This document shows positions 7,480 to 15,857 of a stretch of 64,000 bases of DNA, piece by piece. The notes beneath the pieces are model-generated. The model had not been told where the DNA came from. It searched no databases and was given only the letters and a program-made list of their open reading frames with translations. How positions within the stretch are numbered: position 1 is the first letter of the stretch; the number at the start of each line of letters is the position of its first letter. Source of the DNA: Streptomyces tendae (GTDB taxonomy: Bacteria > Actinomycetota > Actinomycetes > Streptomycetales > Streptomycetaceae). The position numbers were made by a program, and so were the translations under genes. The DNA lies in contig NZ_BMUY01000004.1 of assembly GCF_014650435.1 (NCBI RefSeq), positions 533,012 to 597,011 on the forward strand. The letters run 5' to 3'.

Positions 7480-8652
7480 ATGCCGACCTCTCCCACCGCC
7501 CGCCCCACGCACCCGCCCACCCTGTGGGCCGCTCGCGGCCGCCACGTCGGCTCAGCGGCCGAGGACACCGTCCGGCACCGGCTGCAGCGGCTCAAGGCCG
7601 ACCACGTCGTCGACGACTTCCTGGAGCCGCCCGACGAGCCGACGGAGGACTCCGGGCCCGCGGTCACGCCGGGACCGCGGATCTTCGAGGCACGCTGGAA
7701 GGCCCCCGGCGCCGTCACCGTGCGGGCCCGGCTGATCCTGGAGCCCGGCTCGGCGGGCGGGCAGGACTGGACGCTGCTCGCGGAGGCCGAGGAGGCATGG
7801 GACCTCTCCTGGCCCTCCCCCGCCACCGTGTTCTGGCCGGACGACCCCGACGTCACCTGGGACCGGGACGCCGCCACCGGCCTTCGCCTGCGGGGCATCA
7901 ACACCCTGCCGGACGACGACAAGGCCGTGCGCCGGCTGCTCAAGGAGGCGGGGCGCAGCCCGTGGAACATCCACGTGGTGGTGCACGAGGCGATGACCCC
8001 GGACCACCGGGGCCGGGTGCCGCTGGCGCAGCGGCTGCCGGCCGGTCTGCGGCACCGGGTGGTCGAACACCGGGCGGCGCCGCAGCAGCACCGGGTGGTG
8101 AACTGGGCCCTGGAGGACTTCGGGGTGCAGGTGCCGCGCGGCGGCGCCGTGGTGCTGCCCGGGACACCGGCCCCGGCCGACTACGCCGCCGCCGACTTCT
8201 CCGTCCGCACCGTCTTCCTGGACGGCTCCGAGCCCACCGCGCTGATCGCGGCGGTGACGTCCTTCGCCGCACTGCCCAGGCCGCTGCCCGACGACGCGGT
8301 GGCGGCCCTCGCCTCGCTGCGGGAGGACTGGCGGCTGCTGACCCTGGAGGAGGAGCTGGAGCGCGAGCGCAAGCTGGTGAAGATGTACGCCGAGGCGCTG
8401 GAGGCCATGACCCAGTCCCGCGACCTGTACCGGGAGGCGGCGGAACGCGCGGCCGAGGCCCTCGCCGTGTACCGGGAGTCCGCCGCGGCGGCACCGGACG
8501 GGCCGGCACCGTCCCAGCCGCCGTCGGCCTCTCCCCTGCGGGGCCTGACCCGCACCCTGGAGCGGTTCAGGGGCTCCGGCCGGACCCCGCGCCCGGACAC
8601 CGCCGCCCGGGACGCCTCGGATCCCTCCGGGACCCCGGCGACCGACGACTGA
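7480..8652 (+). CDS. Hypothetical protein with C-terminal coiled coil
   Basis: This 390-aa protein is not recognised. Codon use is clearly that of a real gene. The N-terminal 290 residues mix strands and helices with several Trp and Pro and no signal peptide or membrane helix. Residues about 300-345 (LTLEEELERERKLVKMYAE onward) form a strongly predicted coiled coil, followed by a disordered Pro/Ser/Thr tail. The start is uncertain. ATG 7480 gives MPTSPTARP; an in-frame GTG at 7456 would add eight residues. Neither has a good ribosome site. The gene stands alone between a divergent SDR and the molybdenum hydroxylase operon. Confidence 0.75.
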   Translation: MPTSPTARPTHPPTLWAARGRHVGSAAEDTVRHRLQRLKADHVVDDFLEPPDEPTEDSGPAVTPGPRIFEARWKAPGAVTVRARLILEPGSAGGQDWTLLAEAEEAWDLSWPSPATVFWPDDPDVTWDRDAATGLRLRGINTLPDDDKAVRRLLKEAGRSPWNIHVVVHEAMTPDHRGRVPLAQRLPAGLRHRVVEHRAAPQQHRVVNWALEDFGVQVPRGGAVVLPGTPAPADYAAADFSVRTVFLDGSEPTALIAAVTSFAALPRPLPDDAVAALASLREDWRLLTLEEELERERKLVKMYAEALEAMTQSRDLYREAAERAAEALAVYRESAAAAPDGPAPSQPPSASPLRGLTRTLERFRGSGRTPRPDTAARDASDPSGTPATDD

Positions 8653-8767
8653 CGGCCGGTCGCCGCCGGGCAGCCGCCGGGTGAGGGCACCCTCACGTGT
8701 CATCCGGCGCGAGGTGGATACGCGGACCGCACAGGAGCACGGCCCGTCCCGGAAGGTCATCGACGCC

Positions 8768-9331
8768 ATGGACAGCCAGCACGACAGCGCCCCCGCTTCC
8801 CGCCCACCGGAGTCCTCCCGTTCCCGGACCACGCTGCGGGTCAACGGCAAGCCGCACACCCTCACCGTCGATCACCGCCGCGTCCTGCTGGACCTCCTTC
8901 GGGAGGACCTCGAGCTCGCGGGCGCCAAGAAGGGCTGCGACCACGGTCAGTGCGGCGCCTGCACGGTCCTGGTCGACGGACGGCGCGTCAACAGCTGCCT
9001 GCTGTTCGCGGTCGCCCTGGACGGCTGTGAGATCACCACCGTCGAGGGTCTCGCCGGGGACGGCGAGGAACTGCACCCGTTGCAGCGCGCCTTCCTGGAC
9101 CGCGACGCCTTCCAGTGCGGCTACTGCACCCCGGGCCAGATCTGCTCCGCGGTCGGCGCGCTCGCCGAGGCCGAGGCCGGGCACCCCTCCCACGTCACCG
9201 ACCCCGCGACGCCCTCCGGGGAGCCCGTCGCCCTGGGCCGCGACGAGATCCGGGAGCGGCTGAGCGGCAACCTGTGCCGGTGCGGTGCCTATCCGCGGAT
9301 CGCCGACGCGGTCGAGGACGTGATCCCGTGA
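8768..9331 (+). CDS. Molybdenum hydroxylase, 2x[2Fe-2S] subunit (PaoA/YagT-like)
   Basis: The small subunit (187 aa) of an aldehyde oxidase/xanthine dehydrogenase-type enzyme. The plant-ferredoxin cluster ligands are C57, C62, C65 and C77 ([10 protein letters not shown]...SC). The second cluster uses C117, C120, C170 and C172 (QCGYCTPGQ and [10 protein letters not shown]). Unlike E. coli PaoA it has no Tat signal, so the enzyme should be cytoplasmic. It passes electrons from the Mo site to FAD. ATG 8768 has GGAAGG about 11 bases upstream. Its stop overlaps the GTG of the FAD subunit (GTGA), so the two are coupled. Confidence 0.92.
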   Translation: MDSQHDSAPASRPPESSRSRTTLRVNGKPHTLTVDHRRVLLDLLREDLELAGAKKGCDHGQCGACTVLVDGRRVNSCLLFAVALDGCEITTVEGLAGDGEELHPLQRAFLDRDAFQCGYCTPGQICSAVGALAEAEAGHPSHVTDPATPSGEPVALGRDEIRERLSGNLCRCGAYPRIADAVEDVIP

Positions 9332-10320
9332 AGCCCTTCGCCTACGTTCGCGCGGGCAGCGTCGAGGAGGCCACCGATGCCTTCGCGGCCCACCCCGGCG
9401 CCCGCTACCTCGGCGGGGGCACCAACCTCGTCGACCTGATGAAGCTCGGCGTGGAGACGCCCACCGCGCTCGTCGACGTCACGCGGCTGCCGCTGGACAC
9501 CGTGGAGGAACTGCCGGACGGCTCGCTGCGGGCCGGGGCGATGGTCCGCAACAGCGACCTCGCGGCCCACCCGGCGGTGCGCGACCGCTACCCCGCGCTG
9601 TCCCAGGCACTGCTGGCCGGTGCCTCCGGGCAGTTGCGCAACGCCGCCACCACCGGCGGCAACCTGTTGCAGCGCACCCGCTGCCCCTACTTCCAGGACG
9701 TGTCCAAGCCCTGCAACAAGCGGGAGCCCGGCAGCGGCTGCGGCGCTCTGGAGGGCGTACACCGCGATCACGCCGTGCTCGGCCACTCCGACCAGTGCAT
9801 CGCCACCCACCCCTCCGACATGGCGGTGGCGCTTGCCGCCCTCGACGCCCGGGTGGAGCTGCACGGCCCCGAGGGCGGCCGCAGCGTCCCCGCCGCCGAC
9901 TTCCACCGGCTGCCCGGGCTGCATCCGGAGCGGGACACCGAGATCCATCCCGGCGAGCTGATCACCGGCGTGGTCCTGCCCGCGGCCACGGCCGGAGTGC
10001 CCTCGGCGTACCGCAAGGCCCGCGACCGGGCGTCGTACGCCTTCGCGCTGGCCTCCGTCGCCGTCGTACTGCACCTCGCGGACGGGGTGGTGGAGCGGGC
10101 CGGAATCGCCTTCGGCGGGCTGGCGCACCGCCCCTGGCGGGCGCGGCGGGCCGAGGACGCGCTGCGCGGCGCGGCGCCCACGACGGCGGCGTTCGAGCAC
10201 GCCGTCGACCTGGAGCTGGCCGCGGCCGAACCGCTGCGGGACAACGCCTACAAGGTGCCGCTGGCCCGGCGGCTGGCCCTGGACGTACTGGGCCGGCTCG
10301 CCCCGCCCGCCACGACCTGA
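9328..10320 (+). CDS. Molybdenum hydroxylase, FAD subunit with extra Cys cluster (PaoB/YagS-like)
   Basis: This 330-aa FAD-binding subunit starts at GTG 9328, overlapping the upstream stop. The FAD loop LGGGTNLVDLMKLG (residues 28-41) and the TTGGNLLQRTRC motif (108-119) are standard. Cysteines at about 119, 129, 138 and 157, in the insert RCPYFQDVSKPCNKREPGSGC...QC, match the extra [4Fe-4S] loop seen in PaoB and in 4-hydroxybenzoyl-CoA reductase beta subunits. Most xanthine dehydrogenases lack this loop. It therefore points to a PaoABC-type aldehyde oxidoreductase rather than a purine hydroxylase. Confidence 0.92.
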   Translation: MKPFAYVRAGSVEEATDAFAAHPGARYLGGGTNLVDLMKLGVETPTALVDVTRLPLDTVEELPDGSLRAGAMVRNSDLAAHPAVRDRYPALSQALLAGASGQLRNAATTGGNLLQRTRCPYFQDVSKPCNKREPGSGCGALEGVHRDHAVLGHSDQCIATHPSDMAVALAALDARVELHGPEGGRSVPAADFHRLPGLHPERDTEIHPGELITGVVLPAATAGVPSAYRKARDRASYAFALASVAVVLHLADGVVERAGIAFGGLAHRPWRARRAEDALRGAAPTTAAFEHAVDLELAAAEPLRDNAYKVPLARRLALDVLGRLAPPATT

Positions 10321-10348
10321 CGACCGAGGCGTCCACGAGGAGGACTCC

Positions 10349-12478
10349 ATGACCGCCACCGATGCCGTCCTGGGCGCTCCGGTCGAGCGCCGGGAGGGGC
10401 GGGAGAAGGTCACCGGCACCGCCCGGTACGCCGCCGAGTACCCGGCGCCGGGCCGCGCCCAGGCCTGGCCGATACCCGCGACGGTCGTACGGGGCCGGGT
10501 GACCGGCGTCGACACCGCGGCCGCGCTCGCGCTGCCCGGCGTACTCACGGTGCTCACCCACGGGAACGCGCCCCGGCTCGGCACCCCGGACGACCCGACG
10601 CTGGCCGTGCTGCAGGGGCCGCACGTCCCGCACCGGGGCTGGTTCGTGGGCGTCGTGGTGGCCGAGACGCTGGAGGCCGCCCGCGCCGGTGCCGCCGCCG
10701 TCCGGATCACCTACGAGACCGAGCCGCACGACGTGACGCTCACCGCCTCGCACTCCGGGGCCTACGTACCCGACTCGGCCAACGGAGGCTTTCCGGCCGT
10801 CACCGACCGGGGCGACCCGGACGGCGCGTTCGCCGACTCCGCGGCCCGGGTGGACGTCGAGTACCGGGTGCCGCCGCTGCACAACCACCCGATGGAGCCG
10901 CACGCCAGTACGGCGCACTGGGACGGCGACCGGCTGGCCGTGCAGTGTTCGAGCCAGGGCACCACGGCGGTGCAGAAGGAGCTGGCGCGCCTGTTCGCAC
11001 TGCCCGAGGACCGGATCACGGTGCGCGCCGAGCACGTGGGCGGCGGGTTCGGCTCGAAGGGCACACCGCGCCCCGAGGTGGTGCTCGCGGCGATGGCGGC
11101 ACGGGAGACGGGCCGGCGGGTGACCGTCGCGCTGCCGCGCCGCTACCTGCCCGCCGTCGTCGGGCACCGCGCGCCGACCCTGCACCGGTTGCGCCTCGGC
11201 GCGGACGGCCACGGCCGGCTCACGTCGCTGGTGCACGAGGTGACGACGCACACCTCGCGGGTGAAGGAGTTCGTGGAGCAGGCGGCGGTCCCCGCACGGG
11301 TCATGTACGCCGCCCCCGCCCTGCGCACGGTCCACCGCGTGGCGGCTCTGGACGTGCCCACGCCCTCCTGGATGCGCGCCCCCGGCGAGTGCCCCGGCAT
11401 GTACGCCCTGGAGTCCGCGATGGACGAGCTGGCCGCCGAACTCGGCGTCGACCCGGTGGAGCTGAGGATCCGCAACGAACCGGGCAGCGAGCCGGAGAGC
11501 GGACGCCCCTTCAGCAGCAGGCACCTGGTGGAGTGTCTGCGCGAGGGCGCCCGGCGCTTCGGCTGGGAGGGGCGCGATCCCCGGCCGCGGTCCCGTGCGG
11601 CGGGGCCCCTGCTGATCGGCAGCGGGGTGGCCTCGGCCACCTATCCGGTGCTGGTCTCCCCGTGTGTCGCCTCGGCGCGCGCCCTGCCCGACGGGGGTTT
11701 CCTGGTGCGGGTCAACGCCACCGACATCGGCACGGGTGCCCGGACGGTGCTCGCGCAGGTCGCGGCCGACGCCCTCGGCGCCCCGCTGGAGCGGGTGCGG
11801 GTCGAAGTCGCCGACAGCGGCATCGGTTTCGCCCCGATGGCCGGGGGTTCCTCGGGCACCGCGTCCTGGGGGTCGGCCGTCCACGAAGCCTGCGTCCGGC
11901 TGGCCGACCGGCTGGCGGAGCACTCGGGGCCGCTGCCGGACGAGGGGGTCGTGGCCGAGGCCGACACCTCCGGGACGGCGGACGCGGAAAGTCCCTTCGC
12001 CCGGCACGCGTTCGGCGCCCACTTCGCCGAGGTGACGGTGGACACCGTCTCCGGTGAGGTGCGGGTGACGCGGCTGCTGGGTGTCTTCGCCGCGGGGCGC
12101 ATCCTCAACGCTCGTACGGCCCGCTCCCAGTTCATCGGGGGCATGACCATGGGCTTGGGCATGGCGTTGACCGAGGACAGCACGGTGGACCCGGTGTTCG
12201 GCGACTTCGTGGAGCGGGACCTGGCGTCGTACCACGTGCCCGCGCACGCGGACGTCGCGGACCTGGAGGCGTACTGGGTCGACGAGGAGGACGAGCACCT
12301 CAACCCTATGGGCAGCAAGGGGATCGGCGAGATCGGGATCGTGGGCTCGGCGGCGGCCGTGGGCAACGCCGTCCACCACGCCACCGGCATCCGCTTCCGG
12401 GAACTGCCGCTCACTCCCGACCGGGTGCTCACCGCTCTGCTCGCGCACGAGCATCCCGCGGGCATGCTGGGCGTCTGA
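10349..12478 (+). CDS. Molybdopterin-binding catalytic subunit (PaoC/YagR-like)
   Basis: The 709-aa large subunit starts at ATG 10349 with GAGGAGG six bases upstream. It lies 28 bp after the FAD subunit. It shows the Mo-cofactor segments of the family: GGGFGSKG near residue 230, APGECPGMYALES, GGSSGTASWGS, and near the C-terminus GSKGIGEIGIVGSAAAV. The Glu in GIGE is the expected base that activates water on the Mo centre. The complex hydroxylates aldehydes to acids or related heterocycles; the physiological substrate cannot be read. A cofactor-inserting XdhC-type chaperone is not adjacent. A 17-bp hairpin ends the operon. Confidence 0.93.
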   Translation: MTATDAVLGAPVERREGREKVTGTARYAAEYPAPGRAQAWPIPATVVRGRVTGVDTAAALALPGVLTVLTHGNAPRLGTPDDPTLAVLQGPHVPHRGWFVGVVVAETLEAARAGAAAVRITYETEPHDVTLTASHSGAYVPDSANGGFPAVTDRGDPDGAFADSAARVDVEYRVPPLHNHPMEPHASTAHWDGDRLAVQCSSQGTTAVQKELARLFALPEDRITVRAEHVGGGFGSKGTPRPEVVLAAMAARETGRRVTVALPRRYLPAVVGHRAPTLHRLRLGADGHGRLTSLVHEVTTHTSRVKEFVEQAAVPARVMYAAPALRTVHRVAALDVPTPSWMRAPGECPGMYALESAMDELAAELGVDPVELRIRNEPGSEPESGRPFSSRHLVECLREGARRFGWEGRDPRPRSRAAGPLLIGSGVASATYPVLVSPCVASARALPDGGFLVRVNATDIGTGARTVLAQVAADALGAPLERVRVEVADSGIGFAPMAGGSSGTASWGSAVHEACVRLADRLAEHSGPLPDEGVVAEADTSGTADAESPFARHAFGAHFAEVTVDTVSGEVRVTRLLGVFAAGRILNARTARSQFIGGMTMGLGMALTEDSTVDPVFGDFVERDLASYHVPAHADVADLEAYWVDEEDEHLNPMGSKGIGEIGIVGSAAAVGNAVHHATGIRFRELPLTPDRVLTALLAHEHPAGMLGV

Positions 12479-12485
12479 CGGTGCA

Positions 12486-12527
12486 CGCGTGGTCCGCGCC
12501 GGTTCACCTTCCGGCGCGGACCACGCG
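12486..12527. terminator. Terminator after molybdenum hydroxylase operon
   Basis: A 17-bp perfect stem (12486-12502 with 12511-12527) and an 8-base loop lie eight bases after the large-subunit stop. They sit between convergent genes and probably act in both directions. Confidence 0.85.
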
Positions 12528-12555
12528 CTGTCGGGACGCGGGTGGTGGCCGGCGG

Positions 12556-14004
12556 TCAGTCCGCGGCGGTGCGGCTCGACACGGCCACGGGGCGGGCCGG
12601 CCGGCGCCGGGCGGAGTCCTGCGAGGCCACGCGCACGCACAGCGCCGTCAGCGCGACCAGCGAGGCGGCCACGGCCACCGCGACCGCGATCCACACGGGT
12701 GCCAGCGTGAGGTCCGTGACCGGGGACACCCGCTCCGAGGGGGTGGCGCTGCCGTAGAGCTTGGCGGCGGCCAGGGCCGCCGGGCCCACGACCGCGGCGG
12801 CGAGCAGGGGTACGGCCGGCCGCACGGTCAACAGCAGGGCCAGCACCAGGCAGAGCGCGGACAGGCCGAGTGCCACCCCGTATGCCTGTGCGGAGGCGTC
12901 GCCGCGGTGCAGCGGGAAATAGGCCACGCCGCACCCGGCCAGGACCGCGACGGCGAGCCAGGCGGGCCAGGCCGGACCGCGGGCGGCCCGCCGTGCCGCG
13001 CGGTCGCGGCTGCGGTCGCGCGCCGCGCGTGCCTCGTCGCGGTCGCGCGCCGCGCCGGACTCCGCACGGCGCGCCGCACGGGACTGGGTGCGGTCGTGCG
13101 CGCGGGACTCGTCGCGGTCGCGTCCACGGCGGAACGGGCGTGGCGGCCTGCGGCGTTCCCGGCCGCGGCGGTCCGCTCCGCCGGCGGCGCCGGTGCGGCC
13201 CGCCGCCCGGGCGGCGGGCTCGGGTCCGTCGTGCTCGTCGGCCGCGTCCCGGGCCGCCCGCAACCGCCGGGCGTCGGGCCGCTCCGCGACTACGTGCCCG
13301 CTCTCGGCGAGCCGGCCGATCAGTTCGACCAGTTCGTCCACGGGCCGTCCGGTGGCGGCGGCGCGCACGGCCTCCTGCCCGCAGTGCGGTTCCAGGGGTG
13401 TGCGGTGCAGCAGCGCCATCAGCCGGGTCACGTCCTCCACGGAGCGGCACTCCGCCGCGGCCCGGATCGCCTCGTCGGCGCTGTGCGACTGGCGCGGCGG
13501 CCGGGTCAGCAGACCGACCAGCCGGGTGACGTCCTCGACGGACCGGTTCACGCCGACCGCGCGGAGCGCGTCGATCGTGGCCTGCGCGTACTGCGGTGAC
13601 CGCTCCAGGGTCGTGATCAGGTCGACGACCTCGTCCAGCGGTCGGTCGGCGACGGCCGCGCGCACCAGATCGCCGACGGGATCGCCGTACGCGTGCGCCG
13701 CACCGTCGGCGGCCCCGGCCTCGGCCTCGGCGTCCGCCTCCGTGTGCGGGACGGTGGGCGCGTCGGAGACGGGGAGGTCGGGGTCGGGGTCGGGCTCGAG
13801 TTCGGCGAGGTCGTCCTCGTCGAGGTCGACGTCCCAGATGTCGGCGTCCCGCTCGGGCGCGGGCCGGCCGGCGGAGGTCCGGCCCGCGGGTTCCGCGCCC
13901 GGCGGCCGCGCCGTGCCGGTGGTCGTGGTCGTCTCCCCGGTGGGCAGGTCCAGGGCGGATATGGCGTACTCGGGCGAGCGGGGTGATGAAGAGCCGGTGG
14001 TCAT
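12556..14004 (-). CDS. Membrane protein with disordered, Arg/Asp-rich cytoplasmic half
   Basis: This 482-aa protein of unknown function starts at ATG 14004 with GGAGAG upstream. Residues 1-100 are acidic and low-complexity. About 100-245 hold three or four similar helical repeats of the form D..V.DLI..L......A..A..A (RPLDEVVDLITTLERSP, RSVEDVTRLVGLLTRPP, RSVEDVTRLMALLHRTP, RPVDELVELIGRLAES). About 260-345 is a highly charged R/D/A-rich linker. Four membrane helices follow from about 348 to 465. The layout suggests a membrane-tethered scaffold with a repeat domain in the cytoplasm. I know of no characterised relative. Confidence 0.8.
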   Translation of the reverse strand: MTTGSSSPRSPEYAISALDLPTGETTTTTGTARPPGAEPAGRTSAGRPAPERDADIWDVDLDEDDLAELEPDPDPDLPVSDAPTVPHTEADAEAEAGAADGAAHAYGDPVGDLVRAAVADRPLDEVVDLITTLERSPQYAQATIDALRAVGVNRSVEDVTRLVGLLTRPPRQSHSADEAIRAAAECRSVEDVTRLMALLHRTPLEPHCGQEAVRAAATGRPVDELVELIGRLAESGHVVAERPDARRLRAARDAADEHDGPEPAARAAGRTGAAGGADRRGRERRRPPRPFRRGRDRDESRAHDRTQSRAARRAESGAARDRDEARAARDRSRDRAARRAARGPAWPAWLAVAVLAGCGVAYFPLHRGDASAQAYGVALGLSALCLVLALLLTVRPAVPLLAAAVVGPAALAAAKLYGSATPSERVSPVTDLTLAPVWIAVAVAVAASLVALTALCVRVASQDSARRRPARPVAVSSRTAAD

Positions 14005-14207
14005 GATCTCTCCGTGTGGTGGGGGTGCGGCCGCCCTGCGTCCCCGACATGCGACTCGCGCTGTGTGCTGCCATTACTAGGCACGTCCACCGCGCCGTGC
14101 CACTTCGGTGGGCCACAGGGATGAGAGACCCCGTCCCCGGGTCTTGCCGCCGCCGCGAGCGGGCATCCGGGTAGGGAGGCGCGTGTCGCGTGCCGAAGGA
14201 GGGGTCC

Positions 14208-14528
14208 GTGGATACGACCACCGTGATCGTCGTGGCGGTGCTGCTCGCGGCGTTGGTCCTCGCGGCGGCTCTCGCCGTGCTGGTGCGCCTGGTCCGCACC
14301 CGACGGGACCTCAGGCGGGCGGGGCTGCCGACGGGCCCGCGCTGGGTCTTCTGGGGCGCCGTCCTCTACCTGGTGCTCCCGGCGGACCTGTTGCCCGACC
14401 CGGTCTACCTGGACGACATCGGCGTGCTGCTGCTGGCGCTGCGCTCCGCGCGCGGCCCGATCGGCGGGCGGCGCGGCCCCGCGGAGCGGCGGCGGACCAC
14501 CGGCCCGCCCGGTGATTACGCAGCGTAA
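14208..14528 (+). CDS. DUF1232 (YkvA-like) membrane protein
   Basis: This 106-aa protein starts at GTG 14208, with AAGGAGGGG ending three bases before it. An upstream in-frame GTG at 14190 would place that ribosome site inside the gene. An N-terminal membrane helix (residues 5-30) is followed by the DUF1232 core VFWGAVLYLVLPADLLPDPVYLDD. The core contains the typical YLV.P.DL.PD....DD pattern. A basic tail ends the protein. The function of DUF1232 is unknown. It is transcribed alone, just before the ATP-grasp RiPP locus, and its stop lies next to that locus's putative promoter. Confidence 0.85.
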   Translation: MDTTTVIVVAVLLAALVLAAALAVLVRLVRTRRDLRRAGLPTGPRWVFWGAVLYLVLPADLLPDPVYLDDIGVLLLALRSARGPIGGRRGPAERRRTTGPPGDYAA

Positions 14529-14557
14529 GGAAACCAATCACCCGTTCGATTCGTATA
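14529..14557 (+). promoter_or_regulatory. ECF-sigma-like promoter ahead of the RiPP precursor
   Basis: GGAAAC at 14529-14534 is followed after 17 bases by CGTATA at 14552-14557. This resembles the GGAAC-N16/17-CGT(N)A class used by many Streptomyces ECF sigma factors. It is the only promoter-like sequence in the 119-bp gap before the precursor gene. A 9-bp hairpin (about 14591-14616) lies in the presumed leader. The assignment is by eye. Confidence 0.4.
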
Positions 14558-14647
14558 AGTCTCTGGAAGCCGAAGGAAGTCGGCGGACCAGATGACGGCG
14601 CACAGGGGCCGTCGTCTGATCGGCGCAGCACCGACTAGGGAGAGACG

Positions 14648-14839
14648 ATGCAACCGTTCGCGCTCAACTACGCACGGCCCGCAGTGGAGTTGGAAGCCAC
14701 GACTCCGTACGTCTACGACTCCGGGCTGCAGTTGAACGTGCTCCTCGACGGGCGGGTGGCCGCCTGCGACCACGCGCTGCTGAGAGAACTGGGGACCACG
14801 ACCTCCACCGCGGGGTCGAAGACTCACTTCGACGACTGA
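14648..14839 (+). CDS. tgmA: ATP-grasp-modified RiPP precursor (TgmA-like)
   Basis: A 63-aa precursor peptide starts at ATG 14648 with AGGGAGAG upstream. The leader begins MQPFALNYARPA, the PFAL/PFGL-type recognition motif of the ATP-grasp target family, followed by VYDSGLQLNVLLDGR. The C-terminal core, about residues 50-63 (TTTSTAGSKTHFDD), holds five Thr/Ser hydroxyls as possible donors, one Lys and two terminal Asp acids as acceptors. This suits ester or amide macrocyclisation by the adjacent ligase. It lies 16 bp before the ligase gene, so both are one transcript. No methyltransferase, protease or exporter gene is next to it. Confidence 0.85.
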   Translation: MQPFALNYARPAVELEATTPYVYDSGLQLNVLLDGRVAACDHALLRELGTTTSTAGSKTHFDD

Positions 14840-14855
14840 ACACGGGTCGTCGAGC

Positions 14856-15842
14856 ATGACCGTGTTGATCCTGACCAGTGAAGAGGACGTCACCGCCGAC
14901 ATGGTGGTGGTGCACCTGAACGCGTCGGGGGTGCCGGTGGTCCGCCTGGACCCCGCCGACCTCACCGACTCCGTCGCGCTGTCCGGCGAGTTCGTGCACG
15001 GCTCCTTCCGGGGCCATCTGTCCTCGGGGGGCCGTCTGGTGAGCATCGGCGGGCTGCGGTCCGTCTGGGTGCGCAGGCCGGGCGGCGCGGCCACGCGGGC
15101 CGCCGAGCCGTCCGCATGGCTGACCGAGGAGGCCGGTCAGGCGCTGTACGGCATGCTGCGCGGCTCGGGCGCGCGCTGGATGAACCAGCCGGACGCCGCG
15201 CACCGGGCCAGGTACAAGCCCTGGCAGCTGCGCCTGGCCCAGCGGTGCGGGCTGCCCGTGCCGGCGACGCTGATCACGACGTTCCCGCGGGCCGCGCGCG
15301 AGTTCGCCGAGCGCTACCCGGACCTGGTGGTCAAGCCCGTCTCCGGCGCCCATCCGCAGGACCCGCCCCTGGCGGTGCCGACCAGCCGGGTCCCGCCCGA
15401 GGCCGACTTCTCCGCCGTCGCGCACGGCCCGACGCTGCTGCAACGCCGGGTCGCCAAGCGTGCCGACATCCGGCTGACCGTCGTCGGCGAGGAGTTGCTG
15501 GCCGCCCAGAAGACGGCACTGTCGAGCCTGGACCCCGACGAGGTGGACGTCCGTTTCACGCCGTCGGCCGAGCCGTGGCGGCCGGCCGAGGTGCCGCCGC
15601 GCGTCGCCGAGCAGGTCCGCGCCTACCTCGGCGCCGCCGGACTGGCCTACGGCGCCCTCGACTTCGCCGAGGACGGCGACGGCACCTGGTGGTTCCTCGA
15701 GTGCAACCAGTCGGGGCAGTTCGGCTTCGTCGAGGTGGACACGGGCCAGCCGATCGCCCGCACCATCGCTGAGTGGCTGGCCCGGCCCGGCGCCGCGGAC
15801 CCGGTGGACGCGGGCGGCCCCGACACGGCGGCGGTCGGGTGA
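14856..15842 (+). CDS. tgmB: ATP-grasp ribosomal peptide maturase (TgmB-like)
   Basis: This 328-aa ATP-grasp ligase starts at ATG 14856. The N-terminal pre-ATP-grasp domain (VLILTSEEDVTADMVV; VWVRRPGG) is followed by the ATP-binding lysine strand LVVKPVSGAH and the RVAKRADIRLTVVGEELLAA strand. The Mg-binding end WWFLECNQSGQFGFVE contains the Glu and Asn ligands. This is the signature of graspetide ligases of the SAV_5884 type, which activate acidic side chains by phosphorylation for attack by Thr, Ser or Lys of the precursor. The substrate should be the preceding 63-aa peptide. The number and pattern of links are unknown. Confidence 0.9.
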   Translation: MTVLILTSEEDVTADMVVVHLNASGVPVVRLDPADLTDSVALSGEFVHGSFRGHLSSGGRLVSIGGLRSVWVRRPGGAATRAAEPSAWLTEEAGQALYGMLRGSGARWMNQPDAAHRARYKPWQLRLAQRCGLPVPATLITTFPRAAREFAERYPDLVVKPVSGAHPQDPPLAVPTSRVPPEADFSAVAHGPTLLQRRVAKRADIRLTVVGEELLAAQKTALSSLDPDEVDVRFTPSAEPWRPAEVPPRVAEQVRAYLGAAGLAYGALDFAEDGDGTWWFLECNQSGQFGFVEVDTGQPIARTIAEWLARPGAADPVDAGGPDTAAVG

Positions 15843-15857
15843 GGTCGGGTGCGCCCG

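Noticed and set aside
9962..14299. A 1445-codon open frame on the minus strand, antisense to the molybdenum hydroxylase genes.
   Set aside because: It is a by-product of high GC in third positions. The plus-strand genes have recognisable domains; the antisense product is low-complexity and Arg/Gly-rich with no motif.
14541..14552. GTTCGATTC-like word resembling a tRNA T-arm.
   Set aside because: No acceptor, D or anticodon stems can be formed around it; it lies in a promoter region.
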